NCBI GenBank assembly: GCA_964016985.1
Contig: OZ024826.1
Span: 62,192,910-62,256,909, forward strand
From: Anodontia alba
Taxonomy: Eukaryota; Mollusca; Bivalvia; Lucinida; Lucinidae
DNA length: 64,000 nt
Direction of reading: 5' to 3'
Position 1 is the stretch's first letter, and the number at the start of each line of letters is the position of its first letter. The translations under genes and the position numbers were made by a program. The notes below the pieces were generated by a model. It worked only from the letters and a program-made list of their open reading frames with translations, made no database searches and was not told the origin of the DNA. Shown here one piece after another: positions 46,088-57,883 of this stretch.

Positions 46088-46569
46088 GCGATTTGCTCAA
46101 GCTCAGGTCGATAGGGGCATAGGACAAAGTCGGGTGTCTCGTGGTTGCACCTTCTTTCTTTTCCTTTCCTTTCTTTTTATTTGCCTCACTTGCTGTTTTT
46201 TTTTTGTTTTTTGTTTTTTTTATTTTTATTTTTTTTTTTCACCCTGTATGAACATTAATTGGCTTGCTTTTTTTTTCTTTTTTTTTTTTTTTTTGCTTTT
46301 TTTTCCAACAGACTTTCGATCTGACAGACAGTCATTAGTTCTGTTATGTCAGACAACTCGAATGCTGGGTGCAAATTATTATTTTTCTGAGATAAGAGCA
46401 AACGCATCAAAGCGGCTATTCATGTTTCTAAGTCTTGCAGAACCTATTTAGTGATCCCTACGTTGATTCTCATTCGAGGTCTCGTAGGTCTGCTCAGATA
46501 CGCCATCGGGCGACGACACGCAATTCTGGGCCATTCTCATTTCCAGTATAGATTACAAAAATATAAGTG
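46088..46569. other. T-rich low complexity
   Basis: A pyrimidine-rich stretch at 46150-46310 produces a phenylalanine-rich open frame (46083-46451) that is an artefact of T runs. Nothing else is recognised. Confidence 0.6.
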
Positions 46570-46884
46570 AAAATACCCAGAAAATGCGAGACATTCTCTT
46601 GCCTCGCATGAAGAAACCGCGTGCTCGTAATGGTAACGTCACGAGAAATCGTGGGGAAAACCGCTAAAAGAGAAAAACAAACTTATGTTTGTTAAAATAA
46701 AGAGCATTTTTTCGTCAGAAATGCATACGAAACTGGCATGTATTAAAAATGGAACCGAAGTGTTGGGACAGATAGGCCTATGCAAACTGTAGACTCAGAT
46801 CAGACGTCGCAGAGAAAGAGGGAACGAAACTAGTTAGGGGCAACAGGGGACATGGAAATTTGGAAAACACTTTTAGGATAGTAC
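46570..46884 (+). repeat. ~320 bp direct repeat, copy 1
   Basis: Shared landmarks with 47338-47676 are AAAATACCCAGAAAATG, GCATGAAGAAACCGCGTGCTC, GAAATGCATACGAAACTGGC, TGGGACAGATAGGCCTA and GAAAACACTTTTAGGA. The repeat includes one 'GATCAGAC' hairpin arm. Confidence 0.8.
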
Positions 46885-47072
46885 GACGTGCGACCAGTGA
46901 AGATTCAGATCATCTTCCGATGCAAAGGCGGTCAGATATTGCCGTTTGTGGTGACAAACAGGCATGTAAACTCCAGTTCTTGGAGAGAACGAATCTCTGG
47001 TTACACATATCACCGTTTTAGTGAAAGTTTAAATGCGTTCTATGGCGTCTGATCTGGGTCTACACTGTTTGC
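46782..47072. repeat. 'GATCAGAC' hairpin family with long interior
   Basis: GCAAACTGTAGACTCAGATC at 46782 faces GATCTGGGTCTACACTGTTT ending at 47072, with about 230 bp between. It overlaps the end of the preceding direct repeat. Confidence 0.5.
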
Positions 47073-47337
47073 TAAAGCCTGCCTGTCCGAATGCGTAGAG
47101 TAAGTAGGGAAATTCGATCAAATCGAACCCCTTCAGAAATCATCCTGGATCCGCCCGATTTATAAAAAATGCTGCGTTCGACTCGTAAAATTCCCTATCA
47201 AGGTATATGCAATTAGCTCCCTTTAAACATTAAACACCTAAAGAGTGAGGACCTTACCCCGCATTTACCAGGATATAAATAAATATTAATACTGTTTTTC
47301 ATTTACATTATCTGTATATTGAGAACATTATAATTAT

Positions 47338-47676
47338 TAAAATACCCAGAAAATGAAACAGTCACAAAGCAACATTTCCCTTGCCCCGCATGAAGAAACC
47401 ACGTGCTCAAAGCGGTAACGTCACGTGAAATCGGGGGGAGGGGGGGGGGGGGGGGGGGGGCGGGGGGAACTGCTTCGGGAGAAAAACACACTTAATTTAT
47501 ACAGAAATGCATACGAAACTGGCACGTATTAAAAATTAAAAGAACCTAAATATTGGGACAGATAGGCCTACGCAAACAGTGTAGACCCAGATCAGACGCC
47601 GAAGAAAACAAGGGAATGAAACTTATTTGGGGGAATTGGGATCATGAAAATTGGGAAAACATTTTTAGGACAATAC
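47338..47676 (+). repeat. ~320 bp direct repeat, copy 2, with long G tract
   Basis: Partner of 46570-46884. A G-rich tract (47433-47467, about 32 G with two interruptions) is present here but not in copy 1 (ATCGTGGGGAAAACC), so it expanded after the duplication. Confidence 0.8.
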
Positions 47677-47838
47677 TCTGAGGGACAATAAGAATCAGTC
47701 TTCCTTGTTCGCATGAGCTTCTTTGACCTCTGGGCTTTTCAAGATCGTCCTCCGTGTATATGCGTTTCTTAATTAAAGCCAGTATTGGTTTCTTCAGTAG
47801 GCGTCTTTCACAGGTATTCCTGTCACAGGTGTGAAATG

Positions 47839-48067
47839 TTAACATACCTTGGACCCTATTTTTTCGCACCCTGTATGCCTTTTTTTTCTTTTTTTAAATA
47901 TGCATAGAAAAAAAAATCTGATACCCTAGATATAGAACAGAGTCTCTGTTCTATATCTAGGGTATCAGATTTTTTTTTTTTAAAGATTTATGCACATTTC
48001 AAAACAAAAGGCATACAGAGAGTGCTTAAAAAAAAAATAAAATAAAAAAAGGTCCAAGGTATGTTAC
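47839..48067. mobile_element. Foldback element with long perfect central palindrome (TA-flanked)
   Basis: The outer ends ACATACCTTGGACC and GGTCCAAGGTATGT are perfect inverted repeats flanked by TA on both sides. Next inward, TGTATGCCTTTT faces AAAAGGCATACA. The centre has AATCTGATACCCTAGATATA then GAACAGAG, facing CTCTGTTC then TATATCTAGGGTATCAGATT, flanked by A and T runs. TA duplications and the size suggest a Tc1/mariner-related MITE. Confidence 0.85.
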
Positions 48068-49104
48068 TAACACCTATGATTCCTGTATTTTTCACGGGTA
48101 TTCCGGTATTTCGGTAAGTCGTGTGACCGGGCGAAATATAAATACCCCTTTTACCTGATAATGCCAGGTTTCTTTTTACCCATAACCCATAACATTTTTT
48201 TAAGGATTTTTAGAGAATTCTGTTGGATTGTGCCATTTCGGAATTATTGTTATAGTATCATACCTTCTGTCCATATTTCAAAATTCCATTTAAACTGAAA
48301 CAGACATCTTTTCAGATTAAGGGACCGATATGATTATCTGAGAGGAAAGAGGGAAATAATAATAATAATAATAAAATCAAAGATGCCATTTTATTGGATT
48401 CTCATTGGCTTTAGTTCCCTATCCCCTTCCGCTTGCCCCTTCATCTTATTCACAGACAACACTTACTGTAAAAGAAACTCTGGCCGGGGGTATATGTGAC
48501 TTATTTGCCAATTTGTCTGGTGTTCTTCATTTTTTTTTTCTCATTTATGTTTGAATTATATACCTAGCTGTTCTACCTACGAGGTATCTCTATTTATTGC
48601 CACATGTCCTCACAGATATTCTAGGCAGGTGCAGAAAAATACCAAGTATGCCCGTTTACTCTTGTAAATCAAATCTGTGTGCTGAAGCATTTACTTATCA
48701 ATGTTCTTTTCTCCAGTATTTAGTGATTTATGAAAGAACATATCTCCAGAAAAAAATGCAGACACAAACTTTACTCAAAGATATTTTAATGACATGGTGA
48801 AAACCATGAAATAGATGGTGAAAACTGTGAAAACTTGTAAAACGTTATGCATATAATTTATTAACACACAAAAAAGTATTACATTGTATTTGAAGATATT
48901 TAGATTATTTCTGTGTTTCTATCAACGGTACTCGTATGAGAAAAATATCACTTCAAATAGCCTTGATAAGGAGGATGTCCTGAAACAATGTTTTAGTCAT
49001 TTCATTATGAATGGTGGTGTAACTGAAGCCAGTGGCTAGCTGGAAATCCCAGACCAGCCACATGCTTTAATTTTTCAAGTGAAGGATTTATCATTCTCAT
49101 AAAT
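48068..49104. other. No recognised gene; (AAT)n microsatellite at 48357-48374
   Basis: AATAATAATAAT-type repeats span about 18 bp. A 67-codon frame at 48597-48800 is unrecognised. Confidence 0.45.
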
Positions 49105-49567
49105 AATTAATGTCAATCACTGTAAAGTCCTCCAGGACAACCGAGCTGCCTCTACCAAATCTTATCAAAATATTTCAAATCATAAAGAAGTTATGGAGTG
49201 CAGAAGACTTTGGACAAGAAATTTGTTCAGGGGAGATAACTAGAAAAACAAAGCAAGAGTTATCCTTCTGGCACGCTACACTTCTACTTGACCTGATATA
49301 TGTCCCTATCAAATTATTTCAATCAGTATGGGAGTTATGGCCTGCAAAAGATTTCAGCTTCAGGGGAGATAAGTACATAATGAAGAAAGTGAGAGTTGTT
49401 CTCTTGCAGGTGACATGCCTACTGGTCCTCCTCTTCATCCCTATCAAAATATTATCAAAATGACTTCATGAGTATCAAAGTTATGATGCACACAAAGATG
49501 CATCTAAGAACAGACAGACGCCATGTTGATTGTTATATCCCCAGAACCTGTCTGTCGAGGGATAAAA
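49105..49567 (+). repeat. ~145 bp tandem array (family 2), 3 units with tail, block A
   Basis: Units contain GGGAGTTATGGCCTGCA, TTTCAGCTTCAGGGGAGATA, AAAGTGAGAGTTGTTCTC and GACATGCCTACTGGTCCTCC. The array ends in a short tail, ATATCCCCAGAACCTGTCTG then GAGGGATAAAAA. The same tail closes the array at 55370-55404. Confidence 0.8.
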
Positions 49568-49589
49568 AGGATTGGAATAAGCACAACCC

Positions 49590-50050
49590 TGAAAAGGTGG
49601 AGACACCATTTTCTCCATTATAAGTTAATGGGCGCTTTCTGTTGCATTGACACCAGAGATTTGATCTGCTTTCCTTCAAAACATTTCACAGCCTTTTCTC
49701 TGCCCCCCAATGATGCTACACATAAAATCTATCAAGATTGGCCAACTGGCCTCAGGTATATTCAAGTTTGAAAGTGTAAAATTTTCGTCGTTCAAGAGCA
49801 AGTAGCTTCAAAGTGAGTATATACAGTCTGAACTGGCTCAAAATCAAACTCATTTGAGCTTTTATGGCTGTCCTGGTTAACAGCAACTTTGATGATGACT
49901 CAATAAAAAATGAGCATGGGGACACCATTTTCTCATTATAAGTCTATGGAAATTTTTTTAGATGCTCAAGGCAGCTAAATCCGTAGTCAGTGGTCTGATC
50001 TGGCCAAAATTCGAACTTGTCTGAGATTTTATGCATGTCCTCATTACCTG
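49590..50050 (+). repeat. ~450 bp direct duplicate, copy 1
   Basis: AAAAGGTGGAGACACCATTT, GATTGGCCAACTGGCCTCAG, TTTGAAAGTGTAAAATTTTC and AAACTCATTTGAGCTTTTAT recur in the same order at 55400-55850. Both copies begin just after the family 2 array tail. Confidence 0.85.
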
Positions 50051-50454
50051 CATGTATAAAAATAGCCATCAGAAGAGATGGCAAATCCACAGACAAAACC
50101 ACCATTTCTAAATTTGGTGTATATTTCAATCTGATATCATGGAAATATTGAAATAGCAAAGTAAAAAGATGCAAAGATAGTATGTAATGTGACCAAACTA
50201 AGATAGTATGTAATGTGACCAAACTAATTAGTGAAAACAATAATAGGTGTACTGTAAATTTTATTTTTGCATGTTCTTTTTTTTTTGTCAAAAAATCATC
50301 TATTAGTGATTTCTGATGTGATTATTTGTACAGGTTACACAATATATGCGAATAGTTTGAATTTGTGAGTGTATATATTCAGAAATAATTGCAAAAATAA
50401 ATGCCTTGTGAAGGTAGAGTTACTTGCTATATGTTTATTAGGGTAAAAAATCAA
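50051..50454. other. Spacer with a 27 bp tandem duplication
   Basis: AGATAGTATGTAATGTGACC then AAACTA occurs twice in tandem at about 50177-50228. No gene seen. Confidence 0.5.
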
Positions 50455-51086
50455 TACTGCAAAAACTGTCCTTTTCACATGTGACATGCCTACTTGACCT
50501 GATATATGTCCCTACCAAACATTATCAAGTTATCTCAAACAGTATAAAAGTTATGGCCTTCATAAGTACTAAGCATCAGGGGAGTTAAGTACATGATGGA
50601 GAAAGTGAGAGTACTCTTGCCGTATCTATGCCTCCATCAAATATTATCAAAATATTTCAAACCACTTACACAAGAATTCGGCTTACAAATTCATTCTTGG
50701 GGCGGAAACTAGAAAACAACCACAGCAGAGGTTGTCCTTTCCTTCACCAACATGCCTACTAGTCCTTATCGATGCCTCTACAAAATATCATCAAAATATT
50801 TCAAACCATTAAGAAGTTATAGTGTGCACAAGAATTTGGCTAAGAAAATTCAGTGGAGTGTACAGAAAAAAAATCAAAGCAAGAGTTGTCCTTCTTGCAT
50901 GTGACAATCCTACTTGACATGATATATGTCCAACCAAAATATCAAATTATCTCAGACAGTAAGGGAGTTATAGCCTGCACAAGATTTCAGCTCCAGGTGA
51001 GATAAGTACAAAAAGTGAGAGTTTTCTCTCTTGAACATGACACTCCTACTGGTCCTTATCTATGCCTCTACCAAATATTATAAAAA
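50455..51086 (+). repeat. ~145 bp tandem array (family 2), left part of block B
   Basis: About four units with TTGACCTGATATATGTCCCT, GGAGTTATAGCCTGCACAAG and CACAAGAATTTGGCT. It is cut at 51086 inside CTACCAAATATTATAAAA and resumes at 53667, after the nested element. Confidence 0.85.
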
Positions 51087-53666
51087 AGACAAAAAGCCCA
51101 CGGGTCATGGCTTGCTCACCTGAGTGACATAGCCACTGCAGATATGCAGATGTTATGCAACATTTTTCCAATCCTATCACTGCAACTAATGAAAGGATCA
51201 TCATTTAAGCAGTTTTTAGTTTTGAAGAATATATATATTGGCATGGCAGTCAATAGAGTGTGATCATTTGAACAAACTCTAAATCATATTTCAACAGTAG
51301 GATCAATGTGAAATTTGGTGGATATTGGCCAAATGGTTTCTGAAGAGTTGTTTAACAATATCATGATTTTATACATGTTAACAGCACAGGGGCAGGGAAA
51401 TATAATAAACCTCTGGAAACAAAGAATTATTGACTCTTGATAAGCAGTAATGAAGTTTGCAACACTGCTTACTGTGGTTTTGGAGGAGCTGTTATTTAAA
51501 AATTTCATTTTTTTTTTTTAAATCTAATGTTGCCATGGCAAACAAACAAAATCGTGACTGGTCATAAAACACAAAAATTGGGTGTACAATCATCCAATGA
51601 TCATAACTGCCAAATATGGTTCACATCAATTCAATGGTTATGAAGAAAATGCAATTTAACCATTTTCTCATATAAGTCTATGGGAGTTTTCAGTTGCCAT
51701 GGCAATTGAAACCAAGAGACAGATTGGCAGACTTTTAGCTATTTTCAGTTGTCCTTACCCAAGCAACATTTGTACCAAATTAGAGTCCTACTGCTTCAGT
51801 GGTTTTGGAGGAGTAGTCATTAAAAAAAAAAAACAAAAAAAAAAAAACCCCAAAAAACCGAATATGGTTCACATCACTTCACTGCTTATGAAGAAAATGC
51901 AATTTAACAATTTTTCCATTTTATGTCTATAGGAGCTTTCTGTTGCCATGGCAACCAAACCAAGAGGCAGATCACAATAATTTTAGCTATTTTGAATTGT
52001 CCTTACCCAAGCAGCATTTGTACAAAATTGGAGTCCTACTGTGAAAGTGGTTTTGGAGATGTCATTTAAAAATTCCTTTTTTTAAAATGTAATATTGCCA
52101 TGGCAACCGAACAAAATGGCCATTGGTCATAAAACACATAAACTGGGTAGACTGATTGATTGAGTTGGGGTTTAATGACATATCAACTCTTGTGGGTCAT
52201 TTTGTGTTGTCTCCCAGAGGAAGAGAGAAGAGAGATAGAAGAGATAGTAGAGGAGATGAAAGAGAGGGACAGGGTAGAGGGAGGAAAATGAATGAAAGTG
52301 AAGAAACAGAAGAAGTAAAATTATTCCCCCTCTACCCCCACCTGCTGCAAGGGTAGCAAGCCTTGCCCAAAGGTAAGCCAATATCAGTTGGATGCCCCAG
52401 TGATGCAAGATACACGATACCTTTGCCTCAAACATGCACCCCCCTGAACTGGGTAGATAATCATCCAATGATCATAACTGCCACCATAATTTTAGCTACT
52501 TTGAATTGTCCTTACCCAAGCAAGATTTGTACAAAATTTGCGTCCTACTGCTTCAAAGGTTTTGGAGATGTCATTTAAAAAAATTCTTTTTTTAAAATTT
52601 AATGTTGCCATGGCAACCAAACAAAATGGCCATTGGTCATAAAACACATATACTGAGTAGATACACAACACCTTTGCCTCAACCATCCACCCCCTAAACT
52701 GGGTAGATAATCATCCATTGATCATAACTGCCAACTATGGTTCACATCATTTCACTGGTTATGGAGAAAATGCAATTTAACCATTTTCCCATTATAACTC
52801 TATGGGAGCTTTCTGTTGCCATGGCAGCCAAACCAAGAGGCAGATCATCATAATTTTAGCTATTTTGAATTGTCCTTACCCAGCAACATTTGTACAAAAT
52901 TAGAGTCCTACTGCTTCAGTGGTTTTGGAGTCGATGCCATTTAAATAATCCTTTTTTAAAATTTAATGTTGCCATGGCAACCAAACAAAATAGCCATTGG
53001 TCATAAAACACATAAACTGGGTAGACAATCATCCAATGATCATAACTGCCAAATATGGTTCACATCACTTCACTGGTTATGGAGAAAATGTAATTTAACC
53101 ATTTTCCCCTTATAAATCTATGGGAGCTTTCTGTTGCAATGGCAACCAAACCAAGAGGCAGATTACCATAATTTTAGCTATTTTGAATTGTCCTTACCCA
53201 AGCAACATTTGAACAAAAATAGAGTCATACTGCTTCAGTGGTTTTGGAGATGTCATTTATAAAAATCCTTTTTTAAAATTTAATGTTGCTAAGGCAACCA
53301 AACAAAATGGCCATTGGTCATAAAACACATATACTGAGTAGACCATCATCCAATGATCATAACTGCCAAAATATGGTTCACATCACTTCACTGGTTATGG
53401 AGAAAACGCAATTTAACCGTTTTCCTAATATAAGTCTATGGGAGCTTTCTGTTGCCATGGCAATCAAACCATGAGGCAGATCACCATAACTTTAGCTATT
53501 TTTAAAGGCCCTTAACCAAGCAACATTCTTACCAAGTTAGGGACGAATCGCTTCAATGGCTTTGGAGAAGTTGTCATTGGAAAGTGTTAAGGGACGGAAA
53601 ACTGACTGGAAGACGGACAAAAAGTGATCACTATAGCTAATCCTTAGCATAGCTCAAGTGAGCTAA
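51087..53666 (+). mobile_element. Composite tandem-repeat element 2 (~2.58 kb), nested in the family 2 array
   Basis: The 5' side reads AAAAAGCCCACGGGTCATGG and CTTGCTCACCTGAG. The 3' side reads GACGGACAAAAAGTGATCAC and AGCTCAAGTGAGCTAA, again ending in CTAA. The core has about five imperfect units of ~330 bp with GGTCATAAAACACATA, AATATGGTTCACATCACTTC, TCTATGGGAGCTTTCTG and GTTGCCATGGCAACCAAAC. A 290 bp purine-rich segment (52150-52440) interrupts one unit. The flanking family 2 unit is split, which demonstrates insertion. No target duplication is evident, as in Helitrons. Confidence 0.8.
51529..53464. promoter_or_regulatory. Cluster of 11 palindromic X-box-like sites (GTTGCCATGGCAAC)
   Basis: Exact 14 bp matches lie at 51942, 52604 and 52968. 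Matches with one or two changes begin at 51529, 51693, 52094, 52815, 53133, 53285 and 53451; a weaker variant may lie near 55443. GTTGCCATGGCAAC is the well-known symmetric binding site (X-box) of RFX transcription factors. Two sites occur per ~330 bp unit. Whether any factor binds is unknown; the clustering follows from the repeat structure. Confidence 0.5.
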
Positions 53667-55404
53667 AAATTCAGAACATTAAAAAATTAAAGAGTGCACA
53701 AGAATTTGGCTTACAAATTTATTCAGGGGAGTTAACTAGAAAAAAAAACAAAGCAAGAGTTGTCCTTCTTGCATGTGGCACTTCTACTTGACCTGCTATA
53801 AGCCCACCAAATATCATCAAATTATCTAACACAGTATGGGAGATATAGCCTGCAAAAAATGTCAGTTTCAGGGGACATAAGTACATAATGAACAAAGTGA
53901 GAGTTGTCTCTCTTGCACATGACATGTCAACTGGTCCTTATCTATGCCTGTACAAAATATCAAAATATTTCAAACCATTTAGAAGTTAAGGAGAGCACTA
54001 GAATTTGGCTTAGAAATTCATTCAGGTGAGATAACTAGAAAAAAGAACAAAGCAAGAGTTGTCCTTCTTGCATGTGACATTCCCACTTGACCTGATATAT
54101 GTCCCTATCAAATTATCTCAAACAGTATAGGGGTTACAGCCTGCCTAAGATTTCGGTTATAGGGGAGATGATGAAAAAAGTGAGAGTTGTCTGTCTTGCA
54201 TAAAACACCCCTTCTGGTCCTTATCTATTCCTTTACCAAATCTTATCAAAATATTTCAAATCATAAAGAAGTTATGGAGTGCACAAGAATTTGGCTTAGA
54301 AATTTGTTCAGGGGAGATAACTAGAAAAAAGAGCAAGAGTTGTCTTTCTTGCATGCGACACTCCTACTTGACCTGATATAAGTCCCTACTATAGATTATC
54401 AAATTATCTAAAACAGTATGGGAGTAATGGCCTGCACAAGATTTCTGGTTCAGGGGAGATAACTACATAATGAAGAAAGTGAAAGTTGTCTCTCTTGCAC
54501 TCGACATGCCTACTGGTCCTCATCTTCATTCTTACCAAATATTATCAAATTTTCTCAAATAGTATGGGAGTTATGGCCTGTACAAGATTTCTGCTTCAGG
54601 GGAGATAACTACATAATGAAGAAAGTGGGAGCTGTCTCTCTTGCATGTGACAGGCCTACTGGTCCTCCTCTTCATTCCTATCATATATCAAAATATGTCT
54701 AAGGGTATCAAAGTTACGGAGTGTACAAGGGTGTGTATGGATTTCTGCTTCAGGAAAGATAACTACATAATGCAGAGTGAGATTTGTCTCTCTTGCATGC
54801 TACATGCCAACTGGTCCTCCTCTTTATCCCTACCAAATATCAAATTATCTGATACAGTATGGGAGTTATAGTCGGCACAAGATTTAGGCTTCAGGTGAGA
54901 TAACTACATAATGAAGATAGTGAGAGTTGTCTCTTGCACGCCACAAGCCTACTGGTCCTCCTCTTCATTAATACCAAATATTATCAAAATATGTCCAAGG
55001 GTATCAAAATTATGGCACAAAAAAGGATGCAACTACAGATTTCTGCTTCAGGGGAGATAACTACATAACAAAGAAAGTGTGAGTTGTCTTTCTTGCACGT
55101 GACATGCCTACCTGTCCTCCTCTTCATCCTTACTAAATATAATCAAATTATCTCAAACAGTACGGGAGTTATGGCCTGCACAAGATTTCTGCTTCAGGCA
55201 GATAACTACATAACAAAGACAGTAAGAGTTGTCTCTCTTACATGCGACACACTTACTGGTCCTCCTCTTCATTACTACTAAATATTCAAAATATGTCCAA
55301 GGGTATCAAAGTTATGGAGCACACAAGGATGCGTCCACGGATGGGCGGACGGATGCCATGCTGAATGCTATATCCCCAGAACCTATTCGTCCGGGGGATA
55401 AAAA
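53667..55404 (+). repeat. ~145 bp tandem array (family 2), right part of block B, with tail
   Basis: About twelve units, for example GAGTTGTCTCTCTTGCACGT, GACATGCCTACTGGTCCTCC, TATGGGAGTTATGGCCTGCA and GGGGAGATAACTACATAATG. The array ends GGGCGGACGGATGCCATG and then ATATCCCCAGAACCTATTCG and GGGGGATAAAAA. Confidence 0.9.
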
Positions 55405-55850
55405 GGTGGAGACACCATTTTCTCCATTATAAGTCTATGATGGCTTTCTGTTGCCATGGACACAAGAGATTTGATCTGATCTCCCTCAAAACATTTTGCA
55501 GCCTTTCCCCGCCCCCAGTTATGCTACACATAAAATCTGAATAAGATTGGCCAACTGATCTCAGAGATATTCAAGTTTGAAAGTGTAAAATTTTTGTCAT
55601 TCAAAGGCAAGTAACTTCAAATAGTAGTCTGATCTGGCCGGAAATCAAACTCATTTGAGCTTTTATGCATGTCCTGGTTTCCAGCAATTTTGATGATGAT
55701 TCAATCAAAAATGAAAGAGCTAGCATGGAGACACCATTTTCTCATTACAAGTCTATGGAAAATTTTTAGATGCTCAAGGGCAGCTATTGCTGGCTTTAAT
55801 TTGAACTAGTCTCTGAGATTTTATGCATGTCCTTGTTACCAGGAAGTATA
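55400..55850 (+). repeat. ~450 bp direct duplicate, copy 2
   Basis: Partner of 49590-50050 with the same landmarks, placed 5.8 kb downstream and again directly after a family 2 tail. Array tail plus this block therefore form one larger duplicated unit. Confidence 0.85.
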
Positions 55851-55865
55851 TAAAGGATTGGGTAA

Positions 55866-57220
55866 ACAAGAAGCCCATGGGCCACAATTCGCTTACCTGT
55901 ATATTTAACAGTTTTCCACTATTGCCACAGCAACTGGGACACAAATCTGACCATATCATAAAAAGGTCAAAGGTCATCCTAGTCTCAACATTTTAATAAG
56001 TTGGTAGACTTTGAGTCTCCGATGCTGCATACCAAGATTCAGCCTCAAAGCTTTCTTGGTACTGGAGAAGGAGATTTTTAAGTGTTTTTACCATATATGG
56101 GCATGACAGCCATCTTGTTCAATGATGCAGAACCATTTAAACAAAGTGTCAACACCCCTTCGATAGAAGGCCCCATGTGAAATCTGGTGAAAATTGGTTG
56201 TGGTTTAAGATATGAAGACGTTTAAAGATTTCATGGTTTCATACCTGTATATAGCACAGGGGCAAGGACAGATAACCCCAGGGAGCAAAATTTTATCCTA
56301 GCTAAAACCTTTTACTATTTCAATCATACAGTGTAAGTTTCAGCATTAGTCTAAAATACATGTTGAAATCTCCCCCCCCCCACTCCCCCAATCTGACCTC
56401 GCCGTAAAAAGATCAAAGGTGAACCTATGATCATCATTTGAACAAACTTGGTAGAGCTTGAGTTCTCGACGCTATATACCAAGATTCAGTCCCAAAGCTT
56501 TCTTGATTCTGGAGAAGAAGATTTTCAAGAATTTTTACCATATATGGACATGACGGCCATCTTGTTCAATTGTGTGGAACCGTTTGAACAAATTGACAAT
56601 ACCCTTTTGACAGAAGGCCCATGCGAAATCTGGTGAAACATGCTCAAGCAGTTTCAGAGAAGAAGACATTTAAAAAATTATACAATTTTATACATAAAAC
56701 CAGTGGCAAGGGCAGATAACCCTCAAGGGCCCCTTTGAAAATTTCTGTAAACTTTTTGTTTCCGGCTAACTCCTCCTACATTTTACATCCAATCAAGCTG
56801 AAACTTGTTTTTAGTTAGCCCATGATGTGGAGCAGTACATATTGTTTCACCAAATATTAGCAGTTATACCTTTTGAAAATTTCTATTAATTTTTTCGTTT
56901 CTGGCTATATCCTCCTACAGTTTACATCCGATCAAGCTGAAACTTCAAAAATAGTTACATGATGATGTGGAGCAGCGCATATTATTTTGAGGTTACAGTG
57001 CACCAAATATTGGCAGAGTTATGCCCCTTGGAAAATTTCTGTAAACTTTTCATTTCCGGCTAACTCCTTCTACAGTTTACATCCCATCAGGCTGAAACTT
57101 CATAAATAGTTACATGATGATGTGGAGCAGTGCATATTATTTCGAGGTTACAGTGCACCAAATATTGGCAGAGCTATGCACCTTTAAAAGTTTTGGTAAA
57201 CTTTTCGCAGCATGTTGTTT
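55866..57220 (+). mobile_element. Composite tandem-repeat element 3 (two unit types)
   Basis: It starts AGAAGCCCATGGGCC and TTCGCTTACCTG, the same kind of 5' end as at 36110, 51087 and 58720. Two ~400 bp units follow (CCAAGATTCAGCCTCAAAGC; GACAGCCATCTTGTTCAAT), separated by a C-run near 56371. Then come three ~150 bp units (TCTGTAAACTTTTCATTTCC; ATGATGATGTGGAGCAG; CACCAAATATTGGCAGAG) at 56740-57210. No CTAA hairpin terminus was found, so the 3' end is uncertain. Confidence 0.6.
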
Positions 57221-57685
57221 AGAGGCAATAGTGTGCAAATTTTATTTTATAATAGGTATATTTTCTGCAAATAACTGAAGTTATGGCCATATGGGCAAGT
57301 TATTTATTTCTTTTTTTTTACATCTTCTTTTATTAGATTTGCAAGGAAATGTTGCCATTATTAAATCTTTATAAATACGTTTATTAAATGATACAGAATT
57401 AAGAAGCTTGACTAATATCAAAACTTATAAACATAATTCTTTTTGGATTTTTTTTTTTTTTTTTTAATACTCTACTGCAGTGTATGATCTGGGTGTACAA
57501 TGTTTGCTGGTTTCCCTTTTAGACATAAATAGGTTAGAATTCCTCTGAAATATCTGGTGATAAACCAGAGGGCATAAATAATACACAAATCAGAAACAAA
57601 GAGCCATCTCAATTCTTTATTTTCAATCAGCGTTCTTAGTTCTTTAACCCTTTCAGCCTGGCAGACCAATTAAACCAACACATGA
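57221..57685. other. AT-rich spacer with one hairpin-family half-arm
   Basis: A T20-like run lies near 57448. TGATCTGGGTGTACAATGTTT at 57485 resembles one arm of the 'GATCAGAC' hairpin family. No gene. Confidence 0.45.
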
Positions 57686-57750
57686 GCAAACAATGTAGAT
57701 CCTGACGAGACGGCTGGTAACGTCCGATCTCATCAGGATGTACAGTTTGC
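57686..57750. repeat. 'GATCAGAC' family hairpin, diverged copy
   Basis: GCAAACAATGTAGATCCTGA faces TCAGGATGTACAGTTTGC around GACGAGACGGCTGGTAACG. It lies between CCCTTTCAGCCTGG and AGACTGAAACCCC, which may be the ends of a larger inverted-repeat element (about 57645-57784). Confidence 0.65.
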
Positions 57751-57883
57751 CATTCTATTTTTGATGTTAGACTGAAACCCCTATTACATTAGTGGACAAA
57801 TTCAAGGATGGAAGCGTCCACTTCAGAAATTCGGGAAGGGTTATTTCAAATTACAATATGAGCATTTCACAGCACAAATGATT

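Noticed and set aside
46083..46451. 122-codon phenylalanine-rich frame resembling a membrane protein.
   Set aside because: It is produced by T-rich low-complexity DNA, with no homologous or compositional support.
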